Assembly (NCBI GenBank): GCA_000383355.1
Contig: KB911157.1
Location: forward strand, 1-64,000
DNA from: Flavobacterium sp. SCGC AAA160-P02
GTDB lineage: Bacteria; Bacteroidota; Bacteroidia; Flavobacteriales; Flavobacteriaceae
Length of the DNA stretch: 64,000 bases
Reading direction: 5' to 3'
Both the position numbers and the translations under genes were made by a program. Positions 11,079 through 20,846 of this stretch are shown one piece after another. The notes beneath the pieces are model-generated. The model searched no databases. It had not been told where the DNA came from and saw nothing but the letters and a program-made list of their open reading frames with translations. Every line of letters begins with the position of its first letter. Position 1 is the first letter of the stretch.

Positions 11079-12578
11079 ATGGCAAATTATTTTAACACGC
11101 TATCATTAAGAAATCAATTAGAACAATTAGGGAAATGTAGGTTTATGGAAGCTTCAGAGTTTGAAGATGGAGTAACGGCATTATTAGGAAAGAAAATTGT
11201 AATTGTTGGTTGTGGAGCCCAAGGTTTAAACCAAGGCTTAAACATGAGAGATTCTGGATTGGATATTTCATATACATTGCGTGAAGTTGCAATTAAAGAG
11301 CAAAGAGATTCTTTTAAAAATGCATCTGGCAATGGTTTTACTGTTGGTACTTATGATGAATTAATTCCAACGGCAGACTTGGTTTTAAATTTAACCCCAG
11401 ACAAACAACATACAAATGTGGTAAAATCTGTAATGCCTTTAATGAAAAAAGGAGCAACTTTGTCATATTCTCACGGATTTAATATTGTAGAAGAAGGTAC
11501 TAAAATTAGAGAAGATATTACTGTAATTATGGTGGCCCCAAAATGCCCAGGAACAGAGGTAAGAGAAGAATATAAACGTGGGTTTGGTGTGCCAACATTA
11601 ATTGCTGTTCATCCAGAAAATGATCCGGAAAATAAAGGTTGGTCTCAAGCAAAAGCTTATGCAGCGGCAACTGGTGGTGATAAAGCAGGTGTTTTAGAGT
11701 CTTCTTTTGTAGCAGAGGTAAAATCTGATTTAATGGGAGAACAAACCATTTTATGCGGTGTTTTGCAAACAGGTTCTATTCTTTCATTTAACAAAATGGT
11801 TGAAAAAGGTATAGAGGCTTCTTATGCAGCAAAACTAATTCAATATGGATGGGAAACCATTACTGAAGCGTTAAAGCATGGAGGAATAACCAATATGATG
11901 GATAGATTGTCTAATCCTGCTAAAATTAAAGCATATGAGTTATCAGAAGAATTAAAAGAAATTATGAAGCCTTTGTTTGAAAAACATATGGATGATATTA
12001 TTTCTGGTCATTTTTCTCAAACCATGATGGAAGATTGGGCAAATGATGATGTGAACCTACTTACTTGGAGAGCAGCTACAGGAGAAACTTTATTTGAAAA
12101 AACTAGCTTAACTCAAAAAAGTATTTCAGAGCAAGAATATTTTGATCATGGAGTATTAATGGTTGCTTTTGTGAAAGCAGGAGTAGAATTGGCTTTTGAA
12201 ACGATGGTAAGTGCCGGAATTATTGAAGATTCTGCCTATTATGAATCTTTGCATGAATTGCCTCTAATAGCAAATACTATTGCAAGAAAAAAATTATTTG
12301 AAATGAATCGTGTTATTTCTGATACTGCAGAATATGGTTGTTATTTATTTGATCATGCATGCAATCCACTACTTGTAGATTTTATGAAATCTGTAGATAC
12401 TAACATTATAGGTGAGTCGTTTTCAAACATTAATGATGTAGATAATGGAGAATTAATAAAAGTTAATGACGCAATTAGAAATCATCCTATAGAATCTGTA
12501 GGAAAAAGATTACGAAGTGCAATGACAGCAATGAAAGTTATTAAAACAGAGGTAGAACAAACAACAGTTTTATCCTAA
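11079..12578 (+). CDS. ilvC: Ketol-acid reductoisomerase (class II, long form)
   Basis: This 499-residue enzyme isomerises and reduces acetohydroxy acids with NADPH and Mg2+. The Rossmann motif is [19 protein letters not shown]. The magnesium site sequence [18 protein letters not shown] and a duplicated knotted C-terminal domain are visible, which gives the class II length of about 490 residues instead of about 330. This matches KARI from E. coli and most Bacteroidota. It lies mid-operon between ilvN and ilvA (7 bp). Confidence 0.97.
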   Translation: MANYFNTLSLRNQLEQLGKCRFMEASEFEDGVTALLGKKIVIVGCGAQGLNQGLNMRDSGLDISYTLREVAIKEQRDSFKNASGNGFTVGTYDELIPTADLVLNLTPDKQHTNVVKSVMPLMKKGATLSYSHGFNIVEEGTKIREDITVIMVAPKCPGTEVREEYKRGFGVPTLIAVHPENDPENKGWSQAKAYAAATGGDKAGVLESSFVAEVKSDLMGEQTILCGVLQTGSILSFNKMVEKGIEASYAAKLIQYGWETITEALKHGGITNMMDRLSNPAKIKAYELSEELKEIMKPLFEKHMDDIISGHFSQTMMEDWANDDVNLLTWRAATGETLFEKTSLTQKSISEQEYFDHGVLMVAFVKAGVELAFETMVSAGIIEDSAYYESLHELPLIANTIARKKLFEMNRVISDTAEYGCYLFDHACNPLLVDFMKSVDTNIIGESFSNINDVDNGELIKVNDAIRNHPIESVGKRLRSAMTAMKVIKTEVEQTTVLS

Positions 12579-12585
12579 AACTTTC

Positions 12586-13848
12586 ATGAAAACTGAAGTT
12601 ACATATAGACCAACAATAAAAGCCATAGAAAAAGCTGCTTTAAATTTAAGAGAAGTCGCTTTAAAGACGCCTTTGGTTAAGAATAATCAATATTCTCAAA
12701 AGTACCAGAGTACTATTTTGTTTAAACGAGAAGATCTACAACAAGTTAGATCCTATAAAATAAGAGGTGCTTATAATAAGATTTCATCATTAACAGAAAA
12801 ACAACGTGCCAAAGGTATTATTTGTGCAAGTGCAGGAAATCATGCACAAGGAGTGGCGTTGTCTTGTAAATTACTTAAAATTTATGGGGTAATTTATATG
12901 CCTTCTCCTACACCTAAACAAAAGATAAATCAAGTAAAAATGTTTGGTGAGCAATACATAGACGTTGTTTTAATTGGAGATTCATTTGATGATGCAAAAT
13001 ATGCAGCAACTATAGAAAGTGAACGATTGCAAAAGACTTTCATTCACCCATTTGATGATGAAAAGATAATAGAAGGGCAGGCAACAGTTGGTTTAGAAAT
13101 ACTAGAACAATCTAAAGAACCCATAGATTATATTTTTGTTCCTGTTGGAGGCGGAGGCTTGTCTTCTGGTCTCTCATCTTATTTTAAGCAATTGTCACCT
13201 AATACTAAAGTTATTGGAGTAGAACCAGAAGGAGCTCCTTCTATGTCTGCTTCAATTCAAGCAGGAAAAAATATTGTTCTGGATACTATTGATAATTTTG
13301 TTGATGGTGCTGCGGTTAAACGCGTTGGAAATCTTAATTTTTTATTATGTAAAGAAAATTTACATGATATGATAACGATCCCTGAAGGAAAAGTATGTCA
13401 GATTATTTTAGATTTATACAATAAGGAAGCCACAGTTGTTGAACCTGCAGGAGCTTTGAGTATTGCAGCTTTAGATGTTTATAAAGAAGAACTTATTGGT
13501 AAAAATGTGGTGTGCATCATTAGTGGGAGTAATAATGATATCACTAGAACTGCAGAAATTAAAGAACGAGCATTACTTTTTGAAAATATTAAACATTATT
13601 TTATTATTAGATTTCCTCAAAGGGCAGGGGCATTAAGAGAATTTGTTGCAGATATTTTAGGGCCAGATGATGATATTACTCATTTTGAATACACAAAGAA
13701 AACTAATAGATATAAGGGAGCAGCTGTTGTTGGTTTAGAATTAAAAAAAGCAGAAGATTTAGAACCCCTTATAGCAAGAATGAAACGTCATAATTTTTAT
13801 GGTGATTATTTAAATGATAAACCTGATTTATTTCAATTTTTGGTTTAG
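12586..13848 (+). CDS. ilvA: Threonine deaminase (threonine ammonia-lyase)
   Basis: This 420-residue PLP enzyme converts threonine to 2-oxobutyrate, the entry step to isoleucine. The PLP lysine lies in [12 protein letters not shown], the phosphate-binding glycine loop is [12 protein letters not shown], and a C-terminal serine/threonine-binding element SGSNNDITR is present. The last 90 residues ([22 protein letters not shown]) form one ACT-like regulatory domain, so this is the biosynthetic single-ACT type of about 420 residues. It starts 7 bp after ilvC. Confidence 0.95.
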   Translation: MKTEVTYRPTIKAIEKAALNLREVALKTPLVKNNQYSQKYQSTILFKREDLQQVRSYKIRGAYNKISSLTEKQRAKGIICASAGNHAQGVALSCKLLKIYGVIYMPSPTPKQKINQVKMFGEQYIDVVLIGDSFDDAKYAATIESERLQKTFIHPFDDEKIIEGQATVGLEILEQSKEPIDYIFVPVGGGGLSSGLSSYFKQLSPNTKVIGVEPEGAPSMSASIQAGKNIVLDTIDNFVDGAAVKRVGNLNFLLCKENLHDMITIPEGKVCQIILDLYNKEATVVEPAGALSIAALDVYKEELIGKNVVCIISGSNNDITRTAEIKERALLFENIKHYFIIRFPQRAGALREFVADILGPDDDITHFEYTKKTNRYKGAAVVGLELKKAEDLEPLIARMKRHNFYGDYLNDKPDLFQFLV

Positions 13849-13883
13849 AGAAGTGTAAATTAGCTACTTTAAATTTAGTAAGA

Positions 13884-15482
13884 ATGTCTTTAATAAAAAC
13901 AACAATGAACATACCAGATCAATACAATATTAAGAAAACAATTGAACAGAAAACATATTTAGTTGATGGTCAATTAAAGACATGGTCTGGAGAAACAGCT
14001 AATATATATTCAACAATTTCATCTACAGAGTCTTATCAGCCAACCTTGTTAGGTAGTATTCCACAACTAGGTGAAGAACAAGCCAATGAAGCATTAGACG
14101 CTGCTTGTAATGCCTTCAATAAAGGAAAAGGTTTATGGCCAACAATGAAAGTTGTAGATAGAATTGCTTGCATGGATAAGTTTGTTTCACAGATGAAAAC
14201 CAAGCGAGAAGAGATTGTAAAGCTACTCATGTGGGAAATAGGAAAAACTTTACCAGATTCAGAAAAAGAATTTGACAGAACAATAGATTATATCTACGAT
14301 ACCATAGAAGATTACAAACAAATGGATAGAGACAGTGCCAAGTTTGAAAAAAACAGCGGTGTAAATGCTCATATTAGAAGAGGTCCATTAGGGGTGGTTT
14401 TATGCTTAGGCCCTTATAATTATCCATTAAATGAAACCTTTTGCCTGTTAATTCCTGCATTAATAATGGGGAATACAGCAATTTTTAAGCCTGCTAAATT
14501 TGGAGTTTTATTAATATCTCCACTATTAGAAGCTTTTCAAAATAGTTTTCCCAAAGGTGTAGTAAATATTATTTATGGTAGAGGTAGAGCCTTAGCTACT
14601 CCAATCATGAAATCTGGAAAAATAGATGTTTTGGCTTTAATTGGTCATAGCACATCTGCAAAAGCATTGCAAACGCAACACCCAAAAGTAAATAGATTAC
14701 GTTTGGTGTTAGGTTTAGAAGCAAAAAACCCAGCGATTGTTTTATCTGACGCCGATTTAGATGTAACTATAGATGAATGTATTGCAGGTTCATTGGCATT
14801 TAATGGACAACGTTGTACTGCTCTAAAAGTATTGTACGTTCATGAAGATATTGTAGAACAATTTAACAAACGTTTTTCGGCCAAAGTAGACGAGCTAAAA
14901 TTTGGGAATCCATGGGAGTCAGGAGTAAAGTTAACACCATTACCAGAGCCAGGTAAGCCAGCGTATATTCAAGATTTAATAGATGATGCAAAAAAGTATG
15001 GAGCACGTATTTTAAATGCTAAAGGAGGAGAAACAACAGATAATTATATTTTCCCTGCTGTTCTATATCCAGTAAATAAGGATATGAAAGTTTTTCATGA
15101 AGAGCAATTTGGTCCTGTGGTGCCTATTATTTCTTTTAAGGATATAGAGGAACCTCTAGATGATATTGCAGATTCTAATTACGGCCAACAGGTTAGTTTG
15201 TTTGGGAAAGATGTAACTACCTTGTCTCCATTAATAGATAGTTTAGTGAATCTAGTTTGTAGAGTAAATTTAAACAGTTCTTGTCAGCGTGGTCCAGATG
15301 TGTACCCGTTTACTGGTAGAAAAGATTCTGCGGTTAGCACATTAAGTGTTCATGATGCACTGCGTTCTTTTTCTATTAGAACCTTTGTAGCATCAAAAGA
15401 TAATCCTTCAAATAATGCTATACTAAAAGAATTGTTAGAAAAGAAAACTTCTAATTTTATTAGTACAGATTATATATTGTAG
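13884..15482 (+). CDS. gapN: NADP-dependent glyceraldehyde-3-phosphate dehydrogenase (aldehyde dehydrogenase family)
   Basis: This 532-residue aldehyde dehydrogenase superfamily member resembles non-phosphorylating GAPDH of plants and bacteria, which oxidises glyceraldehyde-3-phosphate to 3-phosphoglycerate and makes NADPH. Visible motifs are [19 protein letters not shown] (binding the coenzyme region), the glutamate in [16 protein letters not shown], and the catalytic cysteine in [18 protein letters not shown] is typical of the GapN subfamily, but exact substrate specificity is inferred. It follows ilvA by 35 bp and is the last gene before a strong hairpin, so it appears to belong to the ilv operon. 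It could supply NADPH to IlvC. Confidence 0.82.
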   Translation: MSLIKTTMNIPDQYNIKKTIEQKTYLVDGQLKTWSGETANIYSTISSTESYQPTLLGSIPQLGEEQANEALDAACNAFNKGKGLWPTMKVVDRIACMDKFVSQMKTKREEIVKLLMWEIGKTLPDSEKEFDRTIDYIYDTIEDYKQMDRDSAKFEKNSGVNAHIRRGPLGVVLCLGPYNYPLNETFCLLIPALIMGNTAIFKPAKFGVLLISPLLEAFQNSFPKGVVNIIYGRGRALATPIMKSGKIDVLALIGHSTSAKALQTQHPKVNRLRLVLGLEAKNPAIVLSDADLDVTIDECIAGSLAFNGQRCTALKVLYVHEDIVEQFNKRFSAKVDELKFGNPWESGVKLTPLPEPGKPAYIQDLIDDAKKYGARILNAKGGETTDNYIFPAVLYPVNKDMKVFHEEQFGPVVPIISFKDIEEPLDDIADSNYGQQVSLFGKDVTTLSPLIDSLVNLVCRVNLNSSCQRGPDVYPFTGRKDSAVSTLSVHDALRSFSIRTFVASKDNPSNNAILKELLEKKTSNFISTDYIL

Positions 15483-15560
15483 AATTGTTGTAAACTGCTA
15501 TCTGAAAATATAGTATTCATAATTAAAAGGCTTTTTTTTTAGAAAGCTGTAAATCGTAAA

Positions 15561-15601
15561 AAAAATGATTTTGAAGCCATTGCTGTTTCAAAATCATTTT
15601 T
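15561..15601 (+). terminator. Intrinsic terminator after gapN
   Basis: There is a perfect 15-bp stem (15561-15575 with 15587-15601) around an 11-nt loop, with A-tract on the left and TTTTT closing on the right. It is the likely end of the ilv operon. Confidence 0.75.
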
Positions 15602-15650
15602 CATATTTGTAGCATGTTTAGTAAAAATAATAAAATATATAGATTATTTT

Positions 15651-15705
15651 CAGTGTTGCCCTTGCGCAATCGCCGCCGCTAATTCTTAATGCTAGCGAAA
15701 TACTG
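15651..15705. repeat. GC-rich structured element in the gapN-arg gap
   Basis: A 55-bp patch is far richer in G+C than its surroundings. Its ends are imperfect inverted repeats (CAGTGTT at 15651 and AATACTG at 15699). Inside are the palindrome TTGCGCAA (15662-15669) and a CGCTA/TAGCG stem (15677-15681 with 15693-15697). It looks like a REP-type intergenic repeat or a remnant of foreign DNA. No identity is claimed. The rest of the 440-bp gap (15706-15922) holds AT-rich sequence and a possible short Arg-ending frame at 15731-15826. Confidence 0.4.
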
Positions 15706-15922
15706 TTAATAATCATTTTATTTTTAAACATTGTACACAATCCTTTTCATATCATTTTTTTCAACCTTCGTTATTTCTTATAATAATAAGGTCTCTTTTC
15801 CTCGTATTTTTTCTCGTCGCCCGTAGGGGTGTCTTCTATTTATGAACTCAGGTGAGTCCGGTTCTATTCTCAAAAAAAAAATCATTACAATTTTAAGTTT
15901 ATAATCAATACAATACATCATT

Positions 15923-16564
15923 TTGGAAATTATTATTGCTGATAAGTCACATGCTATTTATGCAAAAATCATCTGTAAGACTATTGCCGATTCTGCTAAT
16001 GTTAGAGGTACCGGAATTGCCAAAAGAACACCTGAGTACATCATTCAAAGAATGAATAATAGCAATGCTGTTATTGCTCTAGATAAAAATAAGTTTGTTG
16101 GTTTTTGTTATATAGAAAAATGGGATCATGGAAAATTTGTAGCCAATTCAGGGTTAATAGTTCATCCAGATTATAGAGGAAGAGGAATTGCTAAGTTGAT
16201 TAAGGAAAAGGTATTTAAACACTCTAGAGCAAAGTTTCCAGAAGCAAAAGTATTTAGTATTACTACTGGATTGCCTGTTATGAAAATGAACAGTGATTTG
16301 GGATATAAACCAGTAACATTTTCTGAATTAACCAAAGATCAATCATTTTGGAAAGGCTGCCAAACCTGTAAAAATTATGATGTCTTACAAAGAACATCTC
16401 AAAGTATGTGTTTATGTACAGGGATGTTATTTGATCCTAATCTAATGAAGCAAAGATCTAAAAAAACTAAAATGAAAGTATTTCAAAGGTTAAAACAGAT
16501 TAAACAAACACTCTTTTTACCGAAAGACCTTTATAAAGACACTAAGAAAAACAACAACAAATGA
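15923..16564 (+). CDS. GNAT acyltransferase, first gene of the arginine cluster
   Basis: This 213-residue protein has a GNAT fold over about residues 1-140. The acetyl-CoA motif lies in VHPDYRGRGIAKLIKEK. A cysteine-rich tail follows (CQTCKNYDVLQRTSQSMCLC, about 150-175). It begins with TTG; homologous-looking sequence starts immediately, and the next in-frame Met is 47 codons later, so TTG is chosen. It heads the cluster and lies 31 bp before argG, so it is the best candidate for the glutamate N-acylation step (ArgA role) that argC, argD, argF', argB and argE need. Whether the donor is acetyl-CoA or succinyl-CoA cannot be read from the sequence. Confidence 0.75.
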   Translation: MEIIIADKSHAIYAKIICKTIADSANVRGTGIAKRTPEYIIQRMNNSNAVIALDKNKFVGFCYIEKWDHGKFVANSGLIVHPDYRGRGIAKLIKEKVFKHSRAKFPEAKVFSITTGLPVMKMNSDLGYKPVTFSELTKDQSFWKGCQTCKNYDVLQRTSQSMCLCTGMLFDPNLMKQRSKKTKMKVFQRLKQIKQTLFLPKDLYKDTKKNNNK

Positions 16565-16595
16565 AATATCAATTAGAGAATTTAAACTCAAACCT

Positions 16596-17780
16596 ATGAA
16601 AAAGAAACTTGTATTAGCCTATAGTGGTGGTTTAGACACCTCTTATTGTGCTGTTCATTTCTCTAAAGATTTAGATTATGAAGTTCATGCAGTATCTGTA
16701 AATACTGGTGGATTCACAAAATTAGAAATAAATAGTATAGAAAAGAAAGCGTACGCAATGGGAGTAAGTGTTTATAAAAACATCAATGCTGTTGATACCT
16801 ACTATCAAAAAGTAGTCAAATTTTTAATTTACGGGAATGTTTTAAAAAATAACTGCTACCCTTTATCTGTAAGCGCAGAAAGAAGTATGCAAGCCATTAA
16901 AATTATTGAATATGCTAAAGAAGTTGGAGCAGATTTTATAGCTCATGGAAGTACAGGAGCAGGAAACGACCAGGTAAGATTTGATTTAATTTTTCAAACA
17001 CTAGCACCAGAAATTAAAATTGTTACTCCCATTAGAGATCTGCAATTAACAAGACTGCAAGAAATAGATTATTTAGTATCAAAAGGAATAGACATGCCTT
17101 GGTCTAAAGCAACATACTCTATTAATAAGGGTTTGTGGGGAACCAGTATTGGTGGCTCAGAAACACTAACATCTAATAAGCCTCTACCAGAAGAAGCCTA
17201 TCCATCTCAGCTAGAAAAAAAAGAAAATGAACTAGTAAAATTAACGTTTTCTAAAGGCGAAATAATAGCTGTAAATAACCAAGTTGGCTTGCCACAGGAA
17301 ATTATTGAAACCTTAAATAAATTAGCCTCTCAATATGCCATTGGAAGAGATATTCATGTAGGTGATACTATTATAGGGATTAAAGGTAGAGTTGGTTTTG
17401 AGGCTGCTGCAGCTAGTGTTATTATTAAAGCACATCATTTATTGGAAAAGCATACGCTTACTAAATGGCAACTACAACACAAAGAGTACCTGGCAAATTG
17501 GTATGGGACACACTTACATGAGGGCTTGTTTTTAGATCCAGTGATGAGAGACTTAGAAGCTTTTTTAGAAAGTAGTCAAACAAATGTATCTGGTGATGTT
17601 TTTGTTACTTTAAAGCCATACCATTTTACCTTAAATGGTATTAGTTCTGAGAACGATTTAATGAATTCTGCTGTTGGTTGTTATGGTGAAGAAAATAAAG
17701 CTTGGACAGCTGATGAGGCGAAAGGGTTTATAAAAATATATGCAAATCAGAGTAAAATATTTCAAAACATACACAAATGA
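16596..17780 (+). CDS. argG: Argininosuccinate synthase
   Basis: This 394-residue enzyme joins citrulline and aspartate with ATP. The N-terminal ATP pyrophosphatase motif AYSGGLDTSY is at about residues 8-17. The family segments HGSTGAGNDQVRFD and TPIRDLQLTR are present, and the length is normal. It follows the GNAT gene and precedes argC, separated by a gap with two small hairpins. Confidence 0.97.
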   Translation: MKKKLVLAYSGGLDTSYCAVHFSKDLDYEVHAVSVNTGGFTKLEINSIEKKAYAMGVSVYKNINAVDTYYQKVVKFLIYGNVLKNNCYPLSVSAERSMQAIKIIEYAKEVGADFIAHGSTGAGNDQVRFDLIFQTLAPEIKIVTPIRDLQLTRLQEIDYLVSKGIDMPWSKATYSINKGLWGTSIGGSETLTSNKPLPEEAYPSQLEKKENELVKLTFSKGEIIAVNNQVGLPQEIIETLNKLASQYAIGRDIHVGDTIIGIKGRVGFEAAAASVIIKAHHLLEKHTLTKWQLQHKEYLANWYGTHLHEGLFLDPVMRDLEAFLESSQTNVSGDVFVTLKPYHFTLNGISSENDLMNSAVGCYGEENKAWTADEAKGFIKIYANQSKIFQNIHK

Positions 17781-17836
17781 TCCTCGCAGAGGAATTTTTA
17801 TAAAAGTACTTGGTGGCTGAGCGAAATCGAAGCCAC
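17780..17836 (+). repeat. Two small palindromes in the argG-argC gap
   Basis: TCCTC-GCA-GAGGA overlaps the argG stop (about 17780-17792). GTGGCT (17813-17818) and AGCCAC (17831-17836) enclose GAGCGAAATCGA. The second resembles the stem sequences of the element after argC (both contain a CTGAG/CTCAG core and a TCGAAG or CTTCGA end). They are probably short intergenic repeats that also serve as mRNA hairpins. Confidence 0.45.
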
Positions 17837-17862
17837 ATAATTTAGAGCTAAAAATTATATAT

Positions 17863-18843
17863 ATGAAAATTAAAGCAGGAATAATTGGAGGGGCAGGTTA
17901 TACCGCCGGAGAATTAATTAGAATTTTATTACATCACAAAGAAGTGTTTATTAATTTTATCTATAGTACCTCTAACTCAGGAAATAAAGTAAGTGCTATA
18001 CATCAAGATTTAGTAGGTGATACAGACTTAGTTTTTACCAGTGAAGTTAATTTAAAAGTGGATGTTCTTTTTTTATGTTTAGGGCATGGAAATTCAAAAG
18101 CTTTTTTAGAGGAATTTTCATTCTCTTTAACAACAAAAATTATTGATTTAAGTACAGATTTTAGATTAAAAAAAGATGTTTATTTTCAAGGAAGAGAGTT
18201 TGTGTATGGCCTACCAGAACTTCAAAAAGAAAAAATTAAGCAAGCCAAAGCTATTGCAAATCCAGGCTGCTTTGCGACGGCTTTACAACTAGGTATTTTA
18301 CCACTAGCGGCTAATGGTTTATTAAAAGATGATGTTCATGTACATGCAGTTACTGGTGCTTCTGGCGCAGGTACTTCCTTGTCTAAAACAACCCACTTTA
18401 CCTGGAGAGATAATAATTTCTCTACGTATAAACCGTTTCATCATCAGCATTTAGAAGAGATTCATCAATCCGTAAAACAGTTGCAGCAAGTTTTTACTAA
18501 GGAGATCAACTTTATACCAGCTAGAGGAAATTTTTCTAGAGGAATTTATGCAACAATTTACACAAAGTTTTTAGGAAGCTTAGAAGAGGCTGTAAAGTTA
18601 TATAGACATTTTTATAAAGATGCTGTATTTACTTTTATTTCTAATGAAGAATTGCATTTAAAGCAAGTTGTAAATACAAGTAAATGCCTCATTCATTTGC
18701 ATAGGCATGATAATAAATTATTAATTACATGTTGTATTGATAACTTGTTAAAAGGGGCCTCAGGCCAGGCTGTTCAGAACATGAACCTTATGTTTGGATT
18801 TGAAGAAACAGAAGGTTTAAAGTTAAAAGCAACATATTTTTAA
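17863..18843 (+). CDS. argC: N-acyl-gamma-glutamyl-phosphate reductase
   Basis: This 326-residue NADPH-dependent enzyme reduces N-acetyl(or succinyl)-glutamyl phosphate to the semialdehyde. The Rossmann start is AGIIGGAGYTAGELIRIL, and the catalytic cysteine is in IANPGCFATALQLG. VTGASGAGTSLSKTTHF follows, and the length is standard for the shorter ArgC type. The last codons (KATYF and stop) are duplicated just downstream, after a palindromic element. Confidence 0.96.
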   Translation: MKIKAGIIGGAGYTAGELIRILLHHKEVFINFIYSTSNSGNKVSAIHQDLVGDTDLVFTSEVNLKVDVLFLCLGHGNSKAFLEEFSFSLTTKIIDLSTDFRLKKDVYFQGREFVYGLPELQKEKIKQAKAIANPGCFATALQLGILPLAANGLLKDDVHVHAVTGASGAGTSLSKTTHFTWRDNNFSTYKPFHHQHLEEIHQSVKQLQQVFTKEINFIPARGNFSRGIYATIYTKFLGSLEEAVKLYRHFYKDAVFTFISNEELHLKQVVNTSKCLIHLHRHDNKLLITCCIDNLLKGASGQAVQNMNLMFGFEETEGLKLKATYF

Positions 18844-18909
18844 ACTTCGACTCCGCTCAGTCTCCTAAAAAATGGTGTCTGAGTAGAGTGAAAGCAACAT
18901 ATTTTTAAA
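18826..18909. repeat. Palindromic element flanked by 19-bp direct repeats at the 3' end of argC
   Basis: AAAGCAACATATTTTTAAA occurs at 18826-18844, spanning the argC stop, and again unchanged at 18891-18909. Between them lies a 46-bp imperfect inverted repeat with arms CTTCGACTCCGCTCAG (18845-18860) and CTGAGTAGAGTGAAAG (18879-18894). The pattern is that of an insertion with target duplication, or of a duplication that arose with the element. Confidence 0.75.
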
Positions 18910-18921
18910 AATAAATAAATT

Positions 18922-19722
18922 ATGAAAATAGCCATCATAGGAACGGGAAATTTAGGGTGCTCTATAGCAATTGGATTGATCTCTGAAGACGCAATTACAT
19001 CGTTGTATCTAACAAAAAGAAATTTAGAAAACATTCAAGAGTTTAAAGGCTATTCAAATGTCTTTTTAACTACAGATAACAAAGAAGCAATAGAAAAATC
19101 AGACATTCTAATTTTTGCTGTTCAACCTGCTCATTTAGAGAAAGTTTTGTTGGAGATTAAAGGACTATTAACAGAAAAACATGTAATAATTTCTACTATT
19201 ACAGGCTATTCAGTTGCCAAGATAGAGAGTGTTATTGGTCTAGATAATTTTATTATTAGAGCGATGCCTAACACTGCTATTGCTGTTGGTAAATCTATGA
19301 CCTGTTTGTGTAGTAACCAAAAAGGAATGGAAAGAATAAAAATTGCAGAAGCCATATTTAATAGACTTGGAAATTCCATTGTAATTCCAGAAGATCAAAT
19401 GCAAGCAGCTACTGTTGTTTGTGCAAGTGGTATTGCTTTTTGGATGCGATTGATAAGAGCAACAACACAGGCAGCTATTCAATTAGGTTTTGATGCTCAG
19501 GAAGCTCAAAAGCTTGCGATGTATACATGTGAAGGAGCTTCAAATTTATTAATTACTAAGGGAAGTCATCCAGAACAAGAAATAGATAGAGTAACCACCC
19601 CAAAAGGATGTACCATAGAAGGCTTGAATGAAATGGAACACAAAGGATTAAGTTCTTCCCTAATACAAGGTATGGTGGCATCTTTCAATAAAATAAATAG
19701 CATTAAAACAGATCTATTATGA
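18922..19722 (+). CDS. proC: Pyrroline-5-carboxylate reductase
   Basis: This 266-residue enzyme makes proline from pyrroline-5-carboxylate with NAD(P)H. It starts with the nucleotide-binding motif IAIIGTGNLGCSIAIGL. RAMPNTAIAVGKSMTCL and the C-terminal TPKGCTIEGLNEME (ProC signature region) follow. Its place inside an arginine cluster is common in Bacteroidota and links proline with ornithine-type chemistry. The stop overlaps the argD start (ATGA at 19719). Confidence 0.93.
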   Translation: MKIAIIGTGNLGCSIAIGLISEDAITSLYLTKRNLENIQEFKGYSNVFLTTDNKEAIEKSDILIFAVQPAHLEKVLLEIKGLLTEKHVIISTITGYSVAKIESVIGLDNFIIRAMPNTAIAVGKSMTCLCSNQKGMERIKIAEAIFNRLGNSIVIPEDQMQAATVVCASGIAFWMRLIRATTQAAIQLGFDAQEAQKLAMYTCEGASNLLITKGSHPEQEIDRVTTPKGCTIEGLNEMEHKGLSSSLIQGMVASFNKINSIKTDLL

Positions 19723-20846
19723 ATTTATTTAATGTATATCCATTATTTGATATTACACCTGTAAGAGCTAAAGATGTATATGTTTATGATAAAAATAATG
19801 TTCAGTATTTAGATTTGTATGGTGGTCATGCAGTTATCTCGATAGGGCATTCGCATCCAAAATATGTCTATAATATTGCAAAACAAATTAATAAAATTGG
19901 GTTTTATAGCAATTCTATTAAAAATCCTTTGCAAGATAAACTGGCTCAAGAGCTGGCAGAAACTTCTGGATGTAAAAATTATCATTTATTCTTATGTAAT
20001 TCTGGTGCAGAGGCTAATGAAAATGCATTAAAGCTAGCTTCTTTTCAGACAAATAAAAAGAAGGTAATAGCATTTAAAAATGGTTTTCATGGAAGAACAT
20101 CTGCTGCAGTAGCCGTAACAGACAATTCAAAAATAATTGCACCTATAAATGCGCAACAAGAAATAGAGCTATTTAATTTAGGAGATTTACAAGGGGTTGA
20201 AGCTGCATTAAAACAGCAAGATGTCTGTGCTGTTATTATAGAATGCATACAGGGAGTTGGAGGATTAGATGAGAGTAAGACCAGTTTCTATAGAGGTTTA
20301 CATTTATTGTGTAAAAAGTATGAGGTAATTTTAATTGCAGATGAGGTACAATCTGGCTTTGGAAGAACTGGTGATTTTTTTGCTTTTCAAAAACACAAGA
20401 TTACACCTGATATTATATCAATGGCAAAAGGAATGGGAAATGGGTTTCCAGTAGGAGGAATCTTAATTCACTCCTCTATAAAAGCATCCTTTGGGTTATT
20501 AGGAACCACTTTTGGTGGAAATCATTTAGCATGTATAGCTTCATTAACAGTTTTGGAGGTTCTAAAAACAGAGAAGCTACAAAAAAACGCAAAGGAAATT
20601 TCTAATTACTTTAAAAAGCAAGCGCTAACAATACCAAAACTAAAAGCTATAAAAGGAAGAGGTTTAATGTTGGGGTTAGAGTTTGATTTTCCTGTAGCAG
20701 CGTTAAGGAAAGAGCTCATCTATAAACATCACATATTTACCGGAAATGCCAAAAACCCGAATCTATTGAGAATCTTACCTCCGTTAACAATACAAAAGAA
20801 ACATATAGATCTATTTATTGAAGCGTTAAAGATTGAAGTATCATGA
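19719..20846 (+). CDS. argD: N-acyl-ornithine aminotransferase
   Basis: This 375-residue class III PLP aminotransferase converts N-acyl-glutamate semialdehyde to N-acyl-ornithine. Visible parts are FLCNSGAEANENALKLA, FKNGFHGRTSAAVAVTD, ADEVQSGFGRTG, and the PLP lysine in ISMAKGMGNGFPVGGIL. The context decides for ArgD over ornithine or GABA aminotransferases. It overlaps proC and argF' by 4 bp each, so translation is probably coupled. Confidence 0.93.
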   Translation: MNLFNVYPLFDITPVRAKDVYVYDKNNVQYLDLYGGHAVISIGHSHPKYVYNIAKQINKIGFYSNSIKNPLQDKLAQELAETSGCKNYHLFLCNSGAEANENALKLASFQTNKKKVIAFKNGFHGRTSAAVAVTDNSKIIAPINAQQEIELFNLGDLQGVEAALKQQDVCAVIIECIQGVGGLDESKTSFYRGLHLLCKKYEVILIADEVQSGFGRTGDFFAFQKHKITPDIISMAKGMGNGFPVGGILIHSSIKASFGLLGTTFGGNHLACIASLTVLEVLKTEKLQKNAKEISNYFKKQALTIPKLKAIKGRGLMLGLEFDFPVAALRKELIYKHHIFTGNAKNPNLLRILPPLTIQKKHIDLFIEALKIEVS

